From Pseudomonadota bacterium (GTDB lineage: Bacteria; Pseudomonadota; Gammaproteobacteria; Steroidobacterales; Steroidobacteraceae): a stretch of 64,000 nucleotides of DNA. The stretch is taken from contig JAFAEQ010000010.1 of assembly GCA_023423935.1 (NCBI GenBank), positions 124,001 to 188,000 of the forward strand, in the 5' to 3' direction. Under the pieces are notes generated by a model that saw only the letters and a program-made list of their open reading frames with translations, had not been told where the DNA came from and made no database searches. The stretch's first letter is position 1. Every line of letters begins with the position of its first letter. This document shows, piece by piece, positions 59,726 through 64,000 of this stretch. Both the position numbers and the translations under genes were made by a program.

Positions 59726-62125
59726 ATGCGTTTGCTTCGAAGTCTTCGGCCCACGCCGCCGGTCGCGGCTGCCGTTGTCGCTACTCTGCATGCCGCTGCA
59801 GCCACTCAGGCAATCGCCGCGGATGCAGCTCAGCAACAGCCCCAGCAGCTGCCTAAAATTTCGGTCGGTGCCGAACCTGAAAGTCCTTTTAAGGAGGACG
59901 TGCTGTCCTCCCCCAAGTACACCGAGCTGGCGCGTGATACGCCCCAGTCGATCACGATCATCCCGAAGCAGATCCTCGACGATCAGCAGCTGCTCACGAT
60001 GCGCGACATTCTGAGCACGGTTCCCGGCATTACCTTCGGTGCCGGCGAAGGCGGCGGCGGCTATGGCGACAGCATCACCATCCGTGGCTTCACAGGTAAC
60101 AGCGACATCATGATCGATGGTGTACGCGACAGCTCGCAGTACACGCGTTCGGATTCCTTCAACCTTGAGCAGGTGGAGGTCGTGAACGGCGCCAGCTCCG
60201 TCTACTCGGGTGCCGGCTCGGTCGGCGGCAGCGTCAACCTGGTCAGCAAGACAGCACGTCTCGGCGATTCATCCACGTTCAGCGCGAGCGCAGGGACGGA
60301 CGATTACGCGCGAATCACGGCAGATGTGAATCAGGATCTGGGCAAGCACAGCGCGGTGCGTGTCAACGCCATGGCTCATCGCAACGACGTGCCGGGTCGC
60401 GATTACGAGAAGTTCGAGCGCTGGGGCATCGCACCCTCGCTTGCCTTCGGACTCGATACCAACACGACCGTTACGCTCAGCTACCTCTATCAGAGCGACG
60501 ACAATGTTCCTCAATATGGCGTGCCGTTCTACGACGGGCGCCCGCTGGCCGAGGTCGATAGCAGCAGCTACTTCGGCTATCGCAACGTCGATCGCCAGGA
60601 GATCGACACCCATGCGTTCACCGCAATCATCGATCACCGCTTCAACGATTCATTCTCGCTGCGCAATCTGTCGCGCGTACAAAAGGTCGACCAGCTCTCG
60701 ATCGTCGATGCGACTCAGGGCACCTGGTGTCTTCAAAACAACCTGACACCCACGGATACCCCATGCGTATCGGGCACGGGCGCCACTGCAATCACGGTGC
60801 CGGTCGGACAGTATCTGCCGAGCGGTCCCAGGGGCTACGTGCGCGATACGACGAACAAGCTTCTCTACAACCAGACGGATTTCACGACCAATTTCACGAC
60901 CGGGACGATCGGCCACACCGTGGTTGCAGGCTTTTCGTTCGCACACGAAACCTTCGAGCTGGACACGAGCAACCTCTTCCGCAATCCAGATGGAACGAAT
61001 CCGTACGCGGCGCCGAATCATCTGCCCTTCATGGATATCTCCAGGCCAGATTCGTTCTATCGAGGCCCGATCAACAAAACGCTCGTCGGAAAAACCGATG
61101 GAGAGCTCGACAACGCTGCGATCTACGTATTCGACACGCTGAAGTTCAACGAGCGCTGGTGGTTCAACGCAGGCGTTCGCTACGAGAACGTCGATGGCAG
61201 CTCGACCATCTACACAGTGCAGGCGGCCGCTGCGAATGGCGGTCTTCCGCCTGCTGGCTCGCCTGCGATCGGAACGATCACGGGTGCGGCCGCACCTGCC
61301 AGGAACAGGGATGATCTGCTCTCCTATCGCGCCGGCTTGATCTTCAAACCCGTAGAAGCGGGCACGATCTATTTTGCGTATGGCAACTCCAAAACGCCTT
61401 CGAAAGCATCGGTGAACGGCTCCTGCAATGTCGTCCAGACCGTTACCAACGGCGTTCCTCAGGCGAACGCAAACTGCAACGTCGACCCTGAGAGCGCCAT
61501 CAGCTATGAACTCGGCGCCAAGTGGGACCTTTTCGATGCACAACTCGCGCTGACTGCCGCGATCTTTCGCAACGATCGCGAGGATTACCGCGTCAACGAC
61601 CCGGATCCGGCGAACCTGAGCGGCGAGCAATCCCTCGATGGGAAAGCGCGGGTCGATGGGCTGTTGCTCGGTCTGTCGGGCAATGTGACGCCGAACTGGG
61701 CTATCGCGGCGAATTACTCCTACCTCGACAGTGAGGTGCTGCAAGGCGCGTCCGATTACCTGGCCGACCTCGGCGAGGACTACATCGCGGGTGACCCGCT
61801 CCTGCAGGTTCCCAAACACGCGTTCACGTTCTGGACTACGTATGAATTCGCGTTCGGGCTGCAGCTTGGATACGGAGCGACGTATCAAAGCGAGATGTAC
61901 GTGAGCCAGCATTCCGCAACGAACATCGACGGACCGTTGGCAAAGTCGCCCGACTATTGGGTGCAGCGTGCGATGGCGAGCTATCCGATCGGCACTTCGT
62001 GGGATGTGCAGCTGAACATCAACAATCTGTTCGACAAGGAGTACTACCAGCGCATCCGCAACAACGGTTGGGCCACGCCGGGTGAAGGCCGAAGCGCCAT
62101 CCTGAGCGCAAACTTCAACTTCTGA
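59726..62125 (+). CDS. TonB-dependent catecholate siderophore receptor (Fiu/PiuA-like)
   Basis: 799 residues. Signal peptide (to about 34), plug domain (about 60-190, TPQSITIIPKQILDDQQ, SITIRGFTGNSDIMIDGVRD) and a beta-barrel ending in Phe (SAILSANFNF). AGGGAG precedes ATG 59726. The Fur-box promoter and the PiuC-type dioxygenase gene directly after it (84 bases) match the Fiu-type receptors that import Fe(III) bound to monomeric catechols. Such receptors also admit some siderophore-antibiotic conjugates (family knowledge). Confidence 0.92.
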   Translation: MRLLRSLRPTPPVAAAVVATLHAAAATQAIAADAAQQQPQQLPKISVGAEPESPFKEDVLSSPKYTELARDTPQSITIIPKQILDDQQLLTMRDILSTVPGITFGAGEGGGGYGDSITIRGFTGNSDIMIDGVRDSSQYTRSDSFNLEQVEVVNGASSVYSGAGSVGGSVNLVSKTARLGDSSTFSASAGTDDYARITADVNQDLGKHSAVRVNAMAHRNDVPGRDYEKFERWGIAPSLAFGLDTNTTVTLSYLYQSDDNVPQYGVPFYDGRPLAEVDSSSYFGYRNVDRQEIDTHAFTAIIDHRFNDSFSLRNLSRVQKVDQLSIVDATQGTWCLQNNLTPTDTPCVSGTGATAITVPVGQYLPSGPRGYVRDTTNKLLYNQTDFTTNFTTGTIGHTVVAGFSFAHETFELDTSNLFRNPDGTNPYAAPNHLPFMDISRPDSFYRGPINKTLVGKTDGELDNAAIYVFDTLKFNERWWFNAGVRYENVDGSSTIYTVQAAAANGGLPPAGSPAIGTITGAAAPARNRDDLLSYRAGLIFKPVEAGTIYFAYGNSKTPSKASVNGSCNVVQTVTNGVPQANANCNVDPESAISYELGAKWDLFDAQLALTAAIFRNDREDYRVNDPDPANLSGEQSLDGKARVDGLLLGLSGNVTPNWAIAANYSYLDSEVLQGASDYLADLGEDYIAGDPLLQVPKHAFTFWTTYEFAFGLQLGYGATYQSEMYVSQHSATNIDGPLAKSPDYWVQRAMASYPIGTSWDVQLNINNLFDKEYYQRIRNNGWATPGEGRSAILSANFNF

Positions 62126-62137
62126 TCGCGTCTGCCA

Positions 62138-62165
62138 AGGCCCTGCTCCTTCCCGAGCAAGGCCT
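62138..62165. other. Hairpin between receptor and dioxygenase
   Basis: AGGCC (62138-62142) pairs with GGCCT (62161-62165) with an inner GCTC/GAGC stem. No T-run follows, so it would at most reduce readthrough or affect message stability. Confidence 0.35.
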
Positions 62166-62209
62166 CGTTGCCGCTATAGTGTTTCCAGGCCAGCTTCAGC
62201 GCCCTCGCC

Positions 62210-62890
62210 ATGATCATCGCGATTCCGAATGTTCTCTCCTCGAGTCAGCTCGCCGAAGCACGTCAGATGCTCGATGCGGCCGAGTGGGTCGATGGACGAG
62301 TGACGGCGGGTCATCAATCCGCGCGGGCGAAAGACAATCTGCAGCTCGCCGAGGATTCGCCGGTGGCCCGCAAGCTGGGCGAAGTGATCCTCGCCGCACT
62401 CGAACGCAATCCTTTGTTCATTTCTGCCGCACTGCCGGCGAAGATCTTTCCTCCCCTGTTCAATCGGTATGGAACGGGACATTCGTTTGGCATTCACGTC
62501 GATAACGCGGTGCGACAGGTTCGTGGCACCGCTCACCGGGTTCGAACGGATCTTTCCGCAACGCTGTTCTTAAGTGCGCCCGAAGAGTACGAGGGCGGCG
62601 AGCTCATCGTCGAAGACACGTACGGGCCACATGCAGTCAAGCTTCCGGCAGGACACATGGTGCTGTATCCCGCGAGCAGTCTGCACAAGGTTCAGCCCAT
62701 CACGCGCGGCGCGCGCACGGCGTCGTTTTTCTGGATCCAGAGCATGGTGCGCAGCGACTCGGAACGCTCTTTGCTGTTCGATCTGGATCTCGCGATTCAG
62801 AAGCTGAATCGCGACCACGCTGAACATCCGAGCCTGGTTCAACTCACCGGCGTCTACCACAACCTGCTGCGACGCTGGGCCGATGTCTGA
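62210..62890 (+). CDS. piuC: Fe(II)/2-oxoglutarate-dependent PKHD-type dioxygenase PiuC (YbiX-like)
   Basis: 226 residues. The iron facial triad is H96-x-D98 (FGIHVDN) and H159 (SSLHKV), and R169 would bind 2-oxoglutarate. The family, called PiuC or YbiX, is found next to Fiu/PiuA receptors; its substrate is not established. It shares the iron-regulated transcript and ends back-to-back with murU. Confidence 0.92.
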   Translation: MIIAIPNVLSSSQLAEARQMLDAAEWVDGRVTAGHQSARAKDNLQLAEDSPVARKLGEVILAALERNPLFISAALPAKIFPPLFNRYGTGHSFGIHVDNAVRQVRGTAHRVRTDLSATLFLSAPEEYEGGELIVEDTYGPHAVKLPAGHMVLYPASSLHKVQPITRGARTASFFWIQSMVRSDSERSLLFDLDLAIQKLNRDHAEHPSLVQLTGVYHNLLRRWADV

Positions 62891-63559
62891 TCAATCCTCG
62901 CGCAATTCCCGATCGAGTTGCGCGAGTTGTTCCGGCGTGCCCACGTTGCGCCATCGGCCTTCATAGAGCTCACCGCTGACCCGCTCTCGCGCAATCCATT
63001 CGAACATCAAGGGCGCCAGCGCGAACTTCCCCGGCTTGCAGTCAGCGAAGAACTCCGGGCGAAAGACGCCGATATTCGCGTAGGTATAGCGCGGCCCCTC
63101 CGCTACGAAGCGCCCGTCGCGCAGGGCGAAATCACCGCGAACATGAAAGTCGGGATTGGGCACGACGACGAAGTGCGCCATGTCTTTGGCAGCCAGCACG
63201 CTCTTCAGGCGAGCGAGCGGAAAATCCGTCCAGACATCTCCGCTCACGACAATGAAGGGCTCATTGCCGAGAAGTGGTAGCGCCTTGAACACACCGCCGC
63301 CCGTTTCGAGCGCCGCATCCCCTTCGTCGCTGTATGTGAGTTCAGCACCCAGCGCTTTGCCGTCGCCCAGGGCCTCGCGAATCATCGCGCCCTTCCATGC
63401 AAGATTGACGACGATCTCGCGCACGCCGGCCGCGACCAGCGCCTCGATGTGATACTGCATGAGCGGCTTGCCTGCGACCGGCAGCAACGGCTTCGGCATG
63501 TGATCGGTGAGCGGGCGCATTCGCTCGCCGCGACCCGCCGCTAGGATCATGGCTCGCAT
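62891..63559 (-). CDS. murU: N-acetylmuramate alpha-1-phosphate uridylyltransferase
   Basis: 222 residues, sugar nucleotidyltransferase: ILAAGRGERMRPLTDHMPKP (pyrophosphorylase loop with Lys), ENGM-free LETGGGVFKALP and the VVSGDVWTDFPL metal motif. The pair with amgK identifies it as MurU of the peptidoglycan-recycling bypass, making UDP-MurNAc and skipping de novo synthesis (family knowledge: this bypass underlies intrinsic fosfomycin tolerance in Pseudomonas). Confidence 0.88.
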   Translation of the reverse strand: MRAMILAAGRGERMRPLTDHMPKPLLPVAGKPLMQYHIEALVAAGVREIVVNLAWKGAMIREALGDGKALGAELTYSDEGDAALETGGGVFKALPLLGNEPFIVVSGDVWTDFPLARLKSVLAAKDMAHFVVVPNPDFHVRGDFALRDGRFVAEGPRYTYANIGVFRPEFFADCKPGKFALAPLMFEWIARERVSGELYEGRWRNVGTPEQLAQLDRELRED

Positions 63560-63562
63560 GAA

Positions 63563-64000
63563 TCAACTCGCCGCTGGCGCAATGGCTTGATCGAGCACCG
63601 GCATGACGCGGGCATCGATCAAGGAACGCAAGGGTGAAAGCTCGGGATAGGAGCCGGCAGCCACTCGCACGTAGTTGAGCGTGCGCGGGATGTCCTTCAG
63701 ATATCCGGGCTTGCCGTCGCGATGCCACAGCCGCGCGAAAATACCGATCGCCTTGAGGTGGCGCTGCACGCCCATGAAGTCGAACCAGCGCTGAAACGTC
63801 TTCTGATCGGGACCCGTATCGATGCCTGCGGAACGAGCCACTTCACGAAAGCGCGACATCCATTCGTTGACGCGCTCGACCGGCCAGGCCACGTAGCAGT
63901 CACGAAGCAAGGACACCAGGTCGTAAGTGACAGGTCCACAGACGGCATCCTGAAAATCCAGAATTCCCGGATTGGTCCCGAAACGGCCGCTGGTCACCAT
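63563..64000 (-). CDS. amgK: N-acetylmuramate/N-acetylglucosamine kinase AmgK (5' part beyond window)
   Basis: About 145 C-terminal residues of an aminoglycoside-phosphotransferase-like kinase, with the metal-binding GILDFQDAVCGPVTYDLVSLL block. The catalytic HxD and N-terminus lie beyond base 64000. It phosphorylates MurNAc/GlcNAc; its stop is 3 bases before murU's start, so they are co-transcribed. Confidence 0.85.
   Translation of the reverse strand: MVTSGRFGTNPGILDFQDAVCGPVTYDLVSLLRDCYVAWPVERVNEWMSRFREVARSAGIDTGPDQKTFQRWFDFMGVQRHLKAIGIFARLWHRDGKPGYLKDIPRTLNYVRVAAGSYPELSPLRSLIDARVMPVLDQAIAPAAS

Noticed and set aside
60650..61912. 420-codon minus-strand frame opposite the siderophore receptor
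   Set aside because: Antisense shadow of the beta-barrel; no start signal or recognisable motif.

Overview
The window comes from a high-GC gammaproteobacterium. The evidence is the mreBCD-mrdA-rodA-mltB-rlpA-dacA-dat-ybeD / lipB-lipA wall and lipoate block, the xerD-dsbC pair, fdxA, hslO, gatCAB with a Xanthomonas-like tonB-exbB-exbD-exbD operon, and the Pseudomonas-type AmgK/MurU recycling pair. The mix of leucine/acyl-CoA catabolism, hemicellulose use and siderophore uptake resembles free-living Steroidobacterales/Nevskiales/Xanthomonadales-like bacteria. That placement is an inference from gene content only. I see no rRNA, tRNA, CRISPR array, insertion sequence or prophage.

Layout. 1-6 kb: a zinc alcohol dehydrogenase coupled to a SRPBCC protein, an SDR, D-mannonate dehydratase (manD), a zinc-ribbon Nudix hydrolase and fdxA. 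5.8-8.8 kb: dsbC, xerD and a PlsC-type acyltransferase. 8.9-20.9 kb: acyl-CoA catabolism, with a thiolase, a GntR/FCD regulator divergent from isovaleryl-CoA dehydrogenase, methylcrotonyl-CoA carboxylase beta, an enoyl-CoA hydratase and two SDRs, then a pair of M16 proteases and ETF-quinone oxidoreductase, which would carry the dehydrogenase electrons to quinone. 21-26 kb: zapE followed by an unusual cassette (a beta-lactamase-fold serine hydrolase coupled to an unrecognised 537-aa protein, divergent from a HEFGH zincin-like protein). 26-29 kb: GH43 xylosidase and an MFS sugar-acid transporter under a LacI-type operator. 29-36.5 kb: ketoacid CoA-transferase scoAB, then arsR/methyltransferase-metF-metH. 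36.7-41.3 kb: hslO and gatCAB. 41.4-51.7 kb: the cell-shape and peptidoglycan operon. 51.8-54.6 kb: quinone oxidoreductase, lipB, lipA. 54.7-62.9 kb: a TPR-ExbD-ExbD-ExbB-TonB operon, a second tonB divergent from a siderophore receptor with a Fur box between them, and a PiuC-type dioxygenase. 62.9-64 kb: murU and the end of amgK.

Two non-routine signals stand out. First, five intergenic spacers (near 10.1, 29.8, 30.7, 36.6 and 39.3 kb) hold nested inverted repeats. Each sits just after the stop codon of a minus-strand gene, has outer arms built from short motifs (tandemly repeated in the clearest cases) and a small central hairpin. Arm sequences differ between loci, except that the 10.1 and 30.7 kb elements share one arm. 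Second, the 22-26 kb three-gene cassette has no function I recognise. Several well-formed palindromes (8.85, 11.03, 28.91, 36.45 and 59.62 kb) also point to specific regulators.
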